Made by a program: the position numbers and the translations under genes. This document shows, in pieces, positions 56,288-64,000 of a stretch of 64,000 nt of DNA (position 1 is its first letter; each line of letters begins with the position of its first letter). A model generated the notes under the pieces. That model was not told the origin of the DNA. It did no database searches and saw only the letters and a program-made list of their open reading frames with translations. This stretch comes from Elioraea thermophila (ex Habib et al. 2022) (GTDB lineage Bacteria > Pseudomonadota > Alphaproteobacteria > Acetobacterales > Acetobacteraceae): positions 62,001 through 126,000 of the forward strand of contig NZ_QMDI01000013.1 in assembly GCF_003336755.1 (NCBI RefSeq). Direction: 5' to 3'.

Positions 56288-57003
56288 GAGGGCTTCAACA
56301 CGTAGCCCCGCCCGCGCACCGTCTGCAGGAAGATCGGTTCGCGCGGATCGGGCTCGATCTTGCGGCGAAGCCGCGTCACCTGCACGTCGATCGCGCGCTC
56401 GCCGGCCTCCTCCTGGCCGAGCGCGGCAGCGAGGTCCTCGCGGGTGAGAATCTCGCCGGCGCGGCGGGCAAGCGCCGCGAGGAGAGCGGCTTCGCCGCCG
56501 GTGAGGCGGATCGTCTCCGCGCCGCGGGTCAGCGTGCCGCGGGCGGGATCGAACACCGCATCGCCGAGGATGACGGGGGCATCCGCGGCGGCGGCCGGGC
56601 GCGCGGCCCGGCGGCGCAGGATGGCGCGGATGCGCAACGCAAGCTCGCGCGGCTCGAAGGGCTTGGCGAGATAGTCCTCCGCCCCGTGCTCGAAGCCGGC
56701 AATGCGGTCCTCCGGCGCGCCGCGCGCGGTGAGCAGCACCACCGGAATGTCGTGCGTGCGGGCGACCCAGGCGGTGAGGTCGAAGCCGCTCTCGCCCGGC
56801 ATCATCACGTCGAGCACGATGAGGTCGAAGGCGAGCCCCGAAAGCTTGGCCCGCGCCTCGGTGGCATCCGCCGCCACGGTCACGCGGAACCCCTCCCCCT
56901 GCAGGAAGCGGCGCAGGAGGTCGCGCAGCCGCGTGTCGTCATCCACCACCAGGATGTGCGGCGCATCGGGCGGCGGTGCGGCTTCGCGCATCGGCGGCGC
57001 CAT
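56284..57003 (-). CDS. OmpR-family response regulator (PetR-like)
   Basis: A 239-residue regulator. The receiver domain has the acidic pair in ILVVDDDTRLRDLLRR, the phosphorylated Asp in LIVLDVMMPGESGFDL (about residue 63), Thr in VVLLTARG and Lys in YLAKPFEP. The C-terminal winged helix ends RAIDVQVTRLRRKIEPDP...VRGRGYVLKPS. Position beside a MarR gene and ilvE recalls petR-petP of Rhodobacter, so PetR-like is a likely name. It is 22 bases after the MarR gene. Confidence 0.92.
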   Translation of the reverse strand: MAPPMREAAPPPDAPHILVVDDDTRLRDLLRRFLQGEGFRVTVAADATEARAKLSGLAFDLIVLDVMMPGESGFDLTAWVARTHDIPVVLLTARGAPEDRIAGFEHGAEDYLAKPFEPRELALRIRAILRRRAARPAAAADAPVILGDAVFDPARGTLTRGAETIRLTGGEAALLAALARRAGEILTREDLAAALGQEEAGERAIDVQVTRLRRKIEPDPREPIFLQTVRGRGYVLKPS

Positions 57004-57025
57004 GCCCCGCCCCCGGCCGTTCCCC

Positions 57026-57544
57026 TCAGGCGACCTTGCCGGCGACCGGTGCCCCGGCCGCGGCGACGCGCAGCCCGAGCCGCGCCCGCGCCTCGGGTCC
57101 GAGCAGACCGAGCATCACCTTGCGGAAGCCCTCCACCGCCGGCCCGCCCGCATCGCGGAAGGCGCGCGCGAGCAGCGCGCGCTGGCTTTCGAACAGGCGC
57201 CGCTCCAGCGCCTCGCCGGCCGGGGTGAGCGAGAGCAGCCGCTGGCGGCGATCCGACCGCCCGCGCGACTGCACCACATAGCCCCCCGCGATCAGCGGCT
57301 GCAGCACGCGCCCGAGCGACTGCTTGGTGATGCGTAGGATTCCGAGCAGCTCGGAGACCGTGATGCCGGGATGGCGGCCGACGAAGTAGAGGACCCGGTG
57401 ATGCGCCCGCCCCATGTCGAGTTCGGCCAGGATGGCATCCGGGCCAGCCGTGAAGTCGCGATAGCCGTAAAACAGCAGTTCCATGGCGAGGCGGATCTCC
57501 TCCTCGCGCAGGTAGAGAAGCCCCGCCGTGCCCCGCCCGTCCAT
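57026..57544 (-). CDS. MarR family regulator (PetP-like)
   Basis: A 172-residue winged-helix regulator. The helix-turn-helix region GRHPGITVSELLGILRITKQSLGRVLQ is near residue 60-85, and the wing carries the conserved Asp-Arg of GRSDRRQRLLSLTPAGE. Order MarR-response regulator-kinase with divergent ilvE matches petP/petR loci of alphaproteobacteria. A palindrome in the 133-base divergent region is a likely binding site. Confidence 0.9.
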   Translation of the reverse strand: MDGRGTAGLLYLREEEIRLAMELLFYGYRDFTAGPDAILAELDMGRAHHRVLYFVGRHPGITVSELLGILRITKQSLGRVLQPLIAGGYVVQSRGRSDRRQRLLSLTPAGEALERRLFESQRALLARAFRDAGGPAVEGFRKVMLGLLGPEARARLGLRVAAAGAPVAGKVA

Positions 57545-57589
57545 GCGGACTCGTCTCCTCTGGGTCCCGCGCGGGATTACGTCAGTATC

Positions 57590-57603
57590 GTTGACATATC
57601 AAC
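57590..57603. promoter_or_regulatory. Palindromic operator candidate between MarR gene and ilvE
   Basis: GTTGACATATCAAC has perfect 5-base arms (GTTGA/TCAAC) around CATA. It overlaps the -35 of the predicted ilvE promoter, so a bound protein would block it. MarR proteins favour such short inverted repeats. Unlike an FNR box (TTGA-6 bases-TCAA) the core spacing here is 4. Confidence 0.5.
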
Positions 57604-57619
57604 CCACCCCGCCTAGCGT
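57591..57619 (+). promoter_or_regulatory. Predicted ilvE promoter
   Basis: Consensus -35 TTGACA (57591-57596), 17 bases, then TAGCGT (57614-57619); the ilvE ATG is 59 bases downstream. Confidence 0.55.
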
Positions 57620-57677
57620 CGCGTGGCGTTGCGCGAAACGCACCCGGCACGCAACACTCTTGCGAGGACCCGCCTCC

Positions 57678-58577
57678 ATGGCTCTCGTTCCCTATGACGA
57701 TCGCGACGGGCTGATCTGGTACGACGGCGTGCTGCGGCCGTGGCGCGAGGTCAAGCTGCACGTGCTGAGCCACGGCCTGCATTACGCCTCAGCCGTGTTC
57801 GAGGGGGAGCGCGCCTACAACGGCCACGTCTTCAAGCTGCGCGAGCACAGCCAGCGCCTCGTCGACTCCGCCCGCCTGATGGACATGGCCCTGCCCTGGA
57901 CGGTGGAGCAGATCGACGAGGCGACCAAGGCCACCCTCGCCGCCTCAGGGCTTTCGGACGCCTATGTCCGCCCGATCGCCTGGCGCGGATCGGAGATGAT
58001 GGGGGTGTCGGGGCAGAAGAACACCATTCATCTCGCGATCGCGGTCTGGTCCTGGGGGGCCTATTTCGGCGACGACCGCATGAAGGGCATCAGGCTGACC
58101 ACCGGGGAATGGCGCCGCCCCCATCCGCAGACGGCGCCGACGGCGGCGAAGGCGGCCGGGCTCTACATGATCGCCACCCTGAACAAGCACGCCGCCGAGG
58201 CGAAGGGGTACAACGACGCGCTGATGCTGGACTGGCGCGGCCAGATCGCGGAAGCCACGGGCGCCAACATCTTCCTCGTCATCGACGGCGAGCTGCACAC
58301 ACCGACCCCCGACTGCTTCCTCGACGGCATCACCCGCCGCACGGTGATGGCGCTCGCGCGCAAGCGGCAAATGAAGGTGGTGGAGCGCGCGATCTGGCCG
58401 GAGGAGCTCGCCAAGGCGACCGAGGTGTTCCTGACCGGCACCGCCGCCGAGGTGACGCCGGTGGCGGAGATCGACGGCCATCGCTTCACCCCGGGCCGGA
58501 TCACCGAGACGCTGCTGCAGGACTATGAGCGGCTGGTGCGGCTGCCGCCCGAGGAGGTCGAGCGTCTCGCGGCCTGA
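57678..58577 (+). CDS. ilvE: Branched-chain amino acid aminotransferase IlvE
   Basis: A 299-residue fold-type IV PLP enzyme for the last step of leucine, isoleucine and valine synthesis. Marks are HVLSHGLHYASAVFEGERAYNG, the PLP Lys in ATLNKHAAEAKGYNDALML, GQIAEATGANIFLV and FLTGTAAEVTPVAEIDG. ATG 57678 is chosen; 50 codons upstream are open but cross the promoter. Typical length. Confidence 0.94.
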   Translation: MALVPYDDRDGLIWYDGVLRPWREVKLHVLSHGLHYASAVFEGERAYNGHVFKLREHSQRLVDSARLMDMALPWTVEQIDEATKATLAASGLSDAYVRPIAWRGSEMMGVSGQKNTIHLAIAVWSWGAYFGDDRMKGIRLTTGEWRRPHPQTAPTAAKAAGLYMIATLNKHAAEAKGYNDALMLDWRGQIAEATGANIFLVIDGELHTPTPDCFLDGITRRTVMALARKRQMKVVERAIWPEELAKATEVFLTGTAAEVTPVAEIDGHRFTPGRITETLLQDYERLVRLPPEEVERLAA

Positions 58578-58581
58578 CCGG

Positions 58582-58611
58582 GGCGGCGTCTGCGCATCGC
58601 GGAACGCCGCC
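58582..58611 (+). terminator. Hairpin after ilvE
   Basis: GGCGGCGT (58582-58589) pairs perfectly with ACGCCGCC (58604-58611) around a 14-base loop, starting 5 bases after the ilvE stop. There is no U run. Confidence 0.4.
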
Positions 58612-58722
58612 AGTGCCGTCCAGGCGAATCCGGAGTCCGGCGGCGGCGGGGCCGGTCCGGTGTGTTGCTGTCTGAGGAAGTGAGGCGTCGGCGGCGCCCG
58701 CGTTGTTGAGACGCCGCTGCCG

Positions 58723-60198
58723 TTGGCGCCCGTCGCCCGCTCTGCCACACACCCTACCGTGCCCGCCCTCCTCGTCGTCCTCGTCCTCACCCTCGCCCGC
58801 GTCCTCTGGCTCGGGCTCAACGAGCCCAACCTCTACGCCGACGAAGCGCAGTACTGGATCTGGGCGCAGACCATCGCCGGCGGCTACTACTCCAAGCCCC
58901 CCCTGATCGCCTGGACCATCGCCGGCTTCACCGCCCTCTGCGGCGAGACGGAGGGCTGCATCCGCCTCTTCTCCCCGCTCGCCCACGCGGCGACCGCACT
59001 GCTCCTTGCCGCCACCGCGAACCGGCTGTTCGATCGCCCAACCGGGTTCTGGACGGCGCTGCTCTACGCCACCCTGCCCGCCGTCTCCGTCTCCTCCGCC
59101 ATCGCCTCGACGGACGCGCTGCTCCTGCCGGCTTGGGCGGCAGGGCTCTACGCCCTTGTGCGCCTGCGCGAGGCCCCCTCCCTCGCGTGGTGGGCGGTGG
59201 TCGGCCTCGCGGTGGGGGTGGGCATGCTCGCCAAGTACACGATGGCCGGGTTTTTGCTGTCCCTGGCCCTGTGGTGGCTCGTCGAGCGCGGGCCCAAACC
59301 GGCGTTGACAGGACCGGGGCCCTGGCTCGCGCTCGGCCTCGCCCTCCTCGTGCTGACGCCCAACCTCGTGTGGAACGCGCTGCACGGCTTCGCCACCATC
59401 CGCCATGTCGGCGAGAACACCAATCTCGCCCGCGGCGCCTCGTTCAACCTTGGCGAGGCGGCGGAGTTCTTCGGCGCGCAGTTCGGCGTGTTCGGCCCCC
59501 TCACCTTCGCGCTCCTGCTCTGGATCCTGTCCCGCCGCGACACTTGGCGCGAGGCGCGCACGCGCCTCCTTGCCCTGTTCGTCGTGCCCTTGGGCGCGCT
59601 GATCCTCGGCCAATCCTTCCTCTCGCGGGCGAACGCGAACTGGGCGGCGCCGATCTATGCAGCGGGCACGATCCTGGTCGCCGCCTGGGCGGTGGCGCGG
59701 GCCCGCACCCTGCTGCTGCGGGCTTCGGTCGCTTTGCACGTCGCGGCCGCCCTGGCGATTTTCGCCGGGCCCCCTGCCCTCGCCGCCGCGGGGGTGGACC
59801 TCCCTCGCCGCTTCGACCCCTGGATGCGCCAGCGCGGCTACGACGTGCTCGGCCAGGCGATTGCGCGCGAAGCCGCCCCCCATGCGGGCGCGCGGTTCCT
59901 GTTCGACCAGCGGCGCGACATGGCGAGCTTGACCTATTACATCCGGCCGCACCCGTTCGACGCGCGGATGTGGGAACCGGACGGCGTGGCGCGCAACACC
60001 TTCGAGCAGACGGCTCCACTCAGGCCCGAGGATCGCGGCCCCTTCCTGTACGTGACGCGCCGCGAGGATCCGACCGACGTGGTGTCCCGCTTCGACCGCG
60101 CGGAACGCCTCGCCCGCCTCGTCGTGCCCACCCACCGCGACGCCGCGCTGCGCTACACGCTGTGGCGCCTGGACGGTTTCCGGGGCTACCGCGACTGA
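58723..60198 (+). CDS. Glycosyltransferase family 39 / ArnT-like membrane transferase
   Basis: A 491-residue polytopic protein with about 11 hydrophobic segments. The first periplasmic loop carries LNEPNLYADEAQYWIWAQ, with the Asp-Glu pair typical of GT39/ArnT enzymes, followed by GGYYSKPPLIAWTIAGF. The C-terminal soluble part (from PHAGARFLFDQ) is present. These enzymes move a sugar from a polyprenyl-phosphate donor onto lipid or protein in the periplasm; the acceptor is unknown. Start is TTG 58723 or, equally plausible, GTG 58759. Confidence 0.85.
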   Translation: MAPVARSATHPTVPALLVVLVLTLARVLWLGLNEPNLYADEAQYWIWAQTIAGGYYSKPPLIAWTIAGFTALCGETEGCIRLFSPLAHAATALLLAATANRLFDRPTGFWTALLYATLPAVSVSSAIASTDALLLPAWAAGLYALVRLREAPSLAWWAVVGLAVGVGMLAKYTMAGFLLSLALWWLVERGPKPALTGPGPWLALGLALLVLTPNLVWNALHGFATIRHVGENTNLARGASFNLGEAAEFFGAQFGVFGPLTFALLLWILSRRDTWREARTRLLALFVVPLGALILGQSFLSRANANWAAPIYAAGTILVAAWAVARARTLLLRASVALHVAAALAIFAGPPALAAAGVDLPRRFDPWMRQRGYDVLGQAIAREAAPHAGARFLFDQRRDMASLTYYIRPHPFDARMWEPDGVARNTFEQTAPLRPEDRGPFLYVTRREDPTDVVSRFDRAERLARLVVPTHRDAALRYTLWRLDGFRGYRD

Positions 60199-60321
60199 CG
60201 CGCGCCCTCGCCCCCTCTTGAAGGCTCGCGACGCATTTCCCACAGCATCAACCGGCTACGCCCCGTCCTTGGGTGCGCTCGCCTGCGGGCGGGGCGGACC
60301 GGAACAGAGGAGACGCACGCC

Positions 60322-60675
60322 ATGATGGACTGGAGGAAAGCCCTGTTCGGCGGCCAGATCCTCGTCGGTCTGGCGCTCGCCGTCACCCCTTGGCTGTTCG
60401 GTTTCGTTGGCGAGACCGTGCCGGCCTGGACTGCCTGGGCCACCGGCGCGGTGATGGCCTTGAGCGGGGTCGCCGCCCTCGCCTGGTTCGCCTTCGCCGC
60501 CTCCTGGGTGGCGCTGGTGGCCGGCGTATGGTCGATCGTCGCCCCCTGGCTGCTCACCTTCTCCGCCCAGACGGCGGCGATGTGGAGCCATGTGGCGGCC
60601 GGCGCCCTGATGGCGATCTCCGCCGCCGCGGCGCTCTGGTACGAATACCAGCCGCGCAAGACGGCGCAGGCCTGA
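60322..60675 (+). CDS. SPW-repeat membrane protein
   Basis: A 117-residue membrane protein with four hydrophobic segments and two SPW-type repeats: TPWLFGFVGETVPAWTAWATG at about 22-42 and APWLLTFSAQTAAMWSHVAAG at about 75-95. Function of the family is unknown. ATG 60322 follows GAGGAGACG. It stands alone and converges on moaE across a terminator. Confidence 0.85.
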   Translation: MMDWRKALFGGQILVGLALAVTPWLFGFVGETVPAWTAWATGAVMALSGVAALAWFAFAASWVALVAGVWSIVAPWLLTFSAQTAAMWSHVAAGALMAISAAAALWYEYQPRKTAQA

Positions 60676-60706
60676 GCCTGAGCGATCCCGACCGGTGGAG
60701 CATGAA

Positions 60707-60737
60707 AACGCCCGCGTGGCCCACCTCCGCGGGCGTT
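60707..60737. terminator. Terminator between SPW gene and moaE
   Basis: AACGCCCGCG (60707-60716) and CGCGGGCGTT (60728-60737) make a perfect 10-bp stem with an 11-base loop. On the minus strand it is followed by TTTTCATG-like sequence, so it mainly ends the moaE transcript, 15 bases after its stop. Confidence 0.75.
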
Positions 60738-60752
60738 CCGCGTCTTCGGCTC

Positions 60753-61232
60753 CTACTCCGCCGCTGCCCGCCGCGGCGTGAGCCAGCGTGCTGCGGCGGC
60801 GTCGTCCTCGGCCCGCGCCGCCACCCAGGCAGAACTCCCGTCGCGGAACTCCTCACGCTTCCAGAACGGCGCCTTGGTCTTCAGCCAGTCTATCAGGAAG
60901 GCGCAAGCGTCGAGTGCGGCCTGACGATGCGCCGAGGCCGTCGCCACCAGCACGATCGGGTCACCCGGCATCAGTCTGCCCACGCGGTGGATCACCGTGC
61001 AGCCGAGGAGCGGCCAGCGCGTCTCGGCCTCGGCCGCGATCGCGCCGAGCGCCCGTTCCGTCATCCCCGGATAATGCTCCAGCGTCATCGCCACGATCGG
61101 CCGCCCGCCCGCGGTGTCGCGCACCACGCCGAGGAACAGGCCGATCCCGCCGATATCCGTCCGGCCCGCGGTCAGACGCGCGATCTCCGCCGCGGTGTCG
61201 AACGGCGCCTCCTGCACGACGATCCGCGCCAT
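60753..61232 (-). CDS. moaE: Molybdopterin synthase catalytic subunit MoaE
   Basis: A 159-residue subunit that converts cyclic pyranopterin monophosphate to molybdopterin with thiocarboxylated MoaD. Marks are GGIGLFLGVVRDTAGG, LEHYPGMTERAL, HRVGRLMPGDPIVLVA and the Lys-rich active site WLKTKAPFWKREEF. ATG 61232 behind GGAGGAAGG fixes the start, 14 bases after moaD. Confidence 0.95.
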   Translation of the reverse strand: MARIVVQEAPFDTAAEIARLTAGRTDIGGIGLFLGVVRDTAGGRPIVAMTLEHYPGMTERALGAIAAEAETRWPLLGCTVIHRVGRLMPGDPIVLVATASAHRQAALDACAFLIDWLKTKAPFWKREEFRDGSSAWVAARAEDDAAAARWLTPRRAAAE

Positions 61233-61246
61233 GGCCCTTCCTCCGT

Positions 61247-61498
61247 TCAACCGCCGGTCACCGGCGGGAAGAATGCGACCTCATCGCCCGGCGCGATGGG
61301 CGTCTCGGGCCCGGCGAAATCCTGATTGACGGCGCAGCGCACGGTCGCGAGGTCGGCGAAGGCTGCGGCGTGCCCCGGCGAACGGGCGGAAAGCCAAGCG
61401 ATCAGGTCAGCGACCGTGCGCACGCCGGCGGGCGGCTCGACCTCCTCCGCCGCTGTTCCGGCCTTCTCGCGAAGCCACGCGAAATAAAGGATTTTCAT
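61247..61498 (-). CDS. moaD: Molybdopterin synthase sulfur carrier subunit MoaD
   Basis: An 83-residue ubiquitin-like protein ending in the Gly-Gly that is thiocarboxylated (AFFPPVTGG). The N-terminal MKILYFAWLREKAGTA is typical. ATG overlaps the stop of the lipoprotein upstream (ATGA). It works with MoaE in molybdenum cofactor synthesis. Confidence 0.94.
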   Translation of the reverse strand: MKILYFAWLREKAGTAAEEVEPPAGVRTVADLIAWLSARSPGHAAAFADLATVRCAVNQDFAGPETPIAPGDEVAFFPPVTGG

Positions 61499-62058
61499 CG
61501 CGGCGCCGGCACGGTGCGGATGCGCCCGTCCGCCCCCATCAGGGTCATCGTGCCGCCGTCCTGCAGGGTGGTGCCGCTGCCGGCCGGGCCGCCGAAGGTG
61601 CCGATGCGTCCCGTTCCGCCCGTCGTCACCGTGCCCGGCTCGGTGCCGGGGATCGCCTGGCCGCGGCGGACCACCGACGGGGGCGCGAGCTCGCGCGGCG
61701 GCACGCGCGCCTGCAGCTCGGCCGGGTCCTGACCGGTGATGGTTTCGGTGCCGGGCCGGGTGGAGGAGCCACGCGGGGCGCGCTCGCGCCGCTCGCGCGC
61801 GGCACGCTCCTCCTCCGTCTCGAACAGCGGACGCCGTTCCAACGTCATGCGCGGCCAGGCGACGGCCGGGTCGGCAACCAGGGGGCTCACCCCGTCATCG
61901 GCGCCGACGAGACGGCGCCCGGTGTAGCTGTCAGGCGGGACGGAGGGGCGAGACGAGGCGCCGAATCCGCCAAACCCCTCACCGGAGCCGGCGAAGCCAG
62001 CACACCCGGCCAGCAGCGACCCACCCACCAACAGGGCCATCAGCCCCACGCCGCGCAT
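61495..62058 (-). CDS. Predicted lipoprotein of unknown function
   Basis: A 187-residue lipoprotein from ATG 62058 (MRGVGLMALLVGGSLLAGCA, lipobox LAGC, Cys19), with GAGAGGG upstream. The mature chain is Gly/Pro/Arg-rich and probably unstructured, with a charged stretch FETEEERAARERRERAPRG in the middle. No family recognised. It is inserted between pgsA and moaD, which are often direct neighbours in this group, and is coupled to moaD by ATGA. Confidence 0.65.
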   Translation of the reverse strand: MRGVGLMALLVGGSLLAGCAGFAGSGEGFGGFGASSRPSVPPDSYTGRRLVGADDGVSPLVADPAVAWPRMTLERRPLFETEEERAARERRERAPRGSSTRPGTETITGQDPAELQARVPPRELAPPSVVRRGQAIPGTEPGTVTTGGTGRIGTFGGPAGSGTTLQDGGTMTLMGADGRIRTVPAPR

Positions 62059-62116
62059 GACACGTCCCTCTCTCCGCCCCATTCCGATCTGCGCGTTTGC
62101 GGCCGGTGGCGCAAGC

Positions 62117-62701
62117 CTACTCCGCCGCCGGCGCACTGCGCACGTGCTTCAGCCCCGCCGCCAGATAGTCCCAGCCGGTGATCAGGGTCAGGGCGGCCGC
62201 CACCAGCAGCAGCCCCTCGCCGGCAAGCTGCACCGGCAACCATCCCAAGCCGAGCAGCGCCGCCGAAGCATCGCCCGCCAGCAGCATGCCCAAGGCGGTC
62301 ATCTGCACCCCGGTCTTCCACTTGGCGAGCCGCGTGACGGGCAGCCCATGCGCGAGCCCGGCCAGATACTCGCGCAGGCCAGAGACCAGGATCTCGCGCG
62401 AGAGGATGACGACGGCGGCGATCAGCCCAAGATCGGACAGCCGCCCCAACCCGGCGAGCAGGACGAGGGTCGCCCCGACCAGCAGCTTGTCGGCGATCGG
62501 GTCGAGCATGCGGCCGAATTCGGAGGTCTGCTGGCGGCTGCGCGCCAAGTGGCCGTCGAGCCAGTCCGTGACCGCGGCGAGCACGAACACCACGCAGGCG
62601 GCAAGATCGCCGGCGGGGAGGCGGAGCAGGCCGAACAGCACGATCAGCGGGATCGCGGCGATGCGCGAGAGGGTGAGCAGGTTGGGCAGATCGCTCGGCA
62701 C
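62117..62701 (-). CDS. pgsA: CDP-diacylglycerol-glycerol-3-phosphate 3-phosphatidyltransferase PgsA
   Basis: A 194-residue integral membrane enzyme for phosphatidylglycerol synthesis. The CDP-alcohol phosphatidyltransferase signature is complete: DWLDGHLARSR, then EFGRMLDPIADK with the catalytic Asp residues. N-terminal LPNLLTLSRIAAIPLIVLF is typical. GTG 62701 is 14 bases after the uvrC stop and gives the normal length. Confidence 0.94.
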   Translation of the reverse strand: MPSDLPNLLTLSRIAAIPLIVLFGLLRLPAGDLAACVVFVLAAVTDWLDGHLARSRQQTSEFGRMLDPIADKLLVGATLVLLAGLGRLSDLGLIAAVVILSREILVSGLREYLAGLAHGLPVTRLAKWKTGVQMTALGMLLAGDASAALLGLGWLPVQLAGEGLLLVAAALTLITGWDYLAAGLKHVRSAPAAE

Positions 62702-62714
62702 GGGCTCCTCGGGC

Positions 62715-64000
62715 TCAGCCGCGTGCGCCGAGTGTATCCGGCGCCGCACCGGGATGGAAATGCTCATAGATCCGCCGCGCCAGCGCCTTGTCGATGCCGG
62801 GGCAGGCCTCGAGCGCGGCGAGCCCCGCCTGGGCCACGCCGCGCACCGAGCCGAAGTGGTTGAGCAGAGCCCGCCGCCGCGCCGGTCCAACCCCCTCGAT
62901 AGCGTCGAGGCCCGAACGGCCGAGCGCCCTCTGCCGGCCTGCGCGGTGGGCGGCGATGGCGAAGCGATGCGCCTCGTCCCGCAGGCGCTGCAGGTAATAG
63001 AGCACCGGGTCGCGCGGCGGCAGCTGGAGCGGCTCTCGCCCCTCCTGGAAGAACCGTTCCCGCCCGGCGTCGCGATCGGGGCCCTTGGCGATGGCGACGA
63101 GGGGCAGGTCGTCGATGCCGAGCTCCTCGAGGACGGCCCGGGCGGCGGAGAGCTGACCGGCACCGCCGTCGATCAGCACCAGATCGGGCCATACCCCCGC
63201 CTCGCGCGCGGGGTTCTCGCGCAGGGCCCGGCCGAAGCGGCGGGTGAACACCTCGCGCAGCATGGCGAAATCGTCGCCCGGCGCGACGGGGCCCTTGATC
63301 GCGAACTTGCGGTATTGCGCCTTCACGAAGCCTTGCGGGCCGGCGACGATCATCACGCCGTAGGGCTCGCGCCCCATGGTGTGGGAGTTGTCGTAGACCT
63401 CGATCCGCTCCGGCGGGGCGGGCAGGCCGAACACGCGGGCCACCCCCTCGAGCAGGGCCGCCTGGGCGGTGCTCTCGGCGAGCCTGCGCTCGAGCGCCTC
63501 GCGGGCGTTGCTGAGCGCGTGTTCGACCACCGCACGTTTCGATCCCCGCTGTGGCACGGTGATCTCCACCTTGCGCCCCGCCCGCAGGGAGAGGGCCTCG
63601 GCAATGAGATCCAGTTCCGGGATCGGGTGCGAGAGCAGGATCAGCCGCGGCGGCGGCTTGTCGTCGTAGAACTGGCCGAGAAAGGCGGCGAGCACCGCCC
63701 CCTCGTCATCGCCCTTGGCGTGGGCCGGGAAATGGGCGCGGTTGCCGTTGTTGCGCCCGCCGCGGACGAAGAACACCTGCACGCAGGACTGCCCGCCGGC
63801 GGTGTGGCAGGCGATGACGTCGGCATCGCCCAGGTCCGCTGGGTTGACCACGTCGGTGGACTGGACATGGGTGAGGCCGCGGATGCGGTCGCGGATCACC
63901 GCCGCCCGTTCGAAGTCGAGGGCCTCGGCCGCGGCCTCCATCTCGCGCGCGAGTTCCGCCTGCAGCGCAGTGGTATCGCCCTCGAGGAAGCGTCGCGCCT
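62715..64000 (-). CDS. uvrC: Excinuclease ABC subunit C, C-terminal part (5' end outside window)
   Basis: About 428 C-terminal residues are visible; the N-terminal GIY-YIG domain lies past the window edge. From the edge: UVR domain ([22 protein letters not shown]) that meets UvrB, the RNase H-like nuclease domain ([34 protein letters not shown] with catalytic Asp residues, [13 protein letters not shown]), and two helix-hairpin-helix motifs ([40 protein letters not shown]). It makes the dual incisions in nucleotide excision repair. It leads the uvrC-pgsA-lipoprotein-moaD-moaE run. Confidence 0.95.
   Translation of the reverse strand, partial: ARRFLEGDTTALQAELAREMEAAAEALDFERAAVIRDRIRGLTHVQSTDVVNPADLGDADVIACHTAGGQSCVQVFFVRGGRNNGNRAHFPAHAKGDDEGAVLAAFLGQFYDDKPPPRLILLSHPIPELDLIAEALSLRAGRKVEITVPQRGSKRAVVEHALSNAREALERRLAESTAQAALLEGVARVFGLPAPPERIEVYDNSHTMGREPYGVMIVAGPQGFVKAQYRKFAIKGPVAPGDDFAMLREVFTRRFGRALRENPAREAGVWPDLVLIDGGAGQLSAARAVLEELGIDDLPLVAIAKGPDRDAGRERFFQEGREPLQLPPRDPVLYYLQRLRDEAHRFAIAAHRAGRQRALGRSGLDAIEGVGPARRRALLNHFGSVRGVAQAGLAALEACPGIDKALARRIYEHFHPGAAPDTLGARG

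Overview
The window is a compact, very GC-rich (about 70%) alphaproteobacterial chromosome segment. Base composition looks even throughout, genes are tightly packed with many ATGA/GTGA start-stop overlaps, and there is no insertion sequence, prophage, CRISPR array or rRNA. Gene content (class I PHA synthase and phasin, MbfA iron exporter, FNR-type regulator, divergent acnA/ccmAB, uvrC-pgsA-moaD-moaE, response regulator/MarR pair next to ilvE) fits a free-living Rhodospirillales/Acetobacterales-like bacterium. That placement is inference.

Layout. 1-3.4 kb (+): end of an enamidase-like amidohydrolase, a GNAT acetyltransferase, rlmJ and gpsA. 3.4-7.5 kb: ccmAB (-) divergent from acnA (+). 7.5-10.7 kb: an RlmI-like methyltransferase (-), an FNR-type oxygen regulator (+) and an OmpA-like lipoprotein (-). 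10.9-14.4 kb (+): gatCAB and tRNA-Ser(GCT). 14.5-16.3 kb (-): a decayed ABC transporter, with permease and ATPase fused by deletion and carrying nonsense and frameshift lesions. 16.5-17.5 kb: mbfA. 17.5-26.0 kb (-): a nine-gene catabolic unit, pobA-pcaH-pcaG-BKACE-pcaB-pcaD-dctPQM, which would import an aromatic acid and take 4-hydroxybenzoate through protocatechuate to beta-ketoadipate. pcaC, pcaIJ and pcaF are absent, and a beta-keto acid cleavage enzyme sits where the last steps would be encoded. 26.1-31.6 kb (-): tRNA-Glu(TTC), recJ, glpX, hom and an aminotransferase.

31.7-40.2 kb: a Pro-rich OmpA-type lipoprotein (-), phaC (+), then a (-) operon of FadJ-type enzyme, two PimC/PimD-like acyl-CoA dehydrogenases, gamma carbonic anhydrase and a lipoprotein. 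40.3-47.7 kb (-): a solitary fusA, ychF-pth-rplY, a histidine phosphatase, prs and a lipoprotein. 47.8-51.7 kb: a Gln/Arg-rich secreted protein (+), then rfaD-lgt-MidA-like methyltransferase-pgeF (-). 51.9-54.9 kb (+): ubiK, a YbjN-domain gene, proC, a TetR-like gene and a phasin. 54.9-57.5 kb (-): MarR regulator, OmpR-type response regulator and EnvZ-like kinase, divergent from ilvE. 58.7-60.7 kb (+): a GT39 transferase and an SPW-repeat protein. 60.7-64 kb (-): uvrC (cut by the window edge), pgsA, a lipoprotein, moaD and moaE.

Most of the window is ordinary housekeeping. The parts that merit a second look are the pob/pca/BKACE/TRAP unit, the decayed ABC locus, the terminator just before rplY, and the operator-like palindromes upstream of pobA and between the MarR gene and ilvE. 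I found nothing I would call a wholly new system. No gene-free stretch exceeds about 220 bases.
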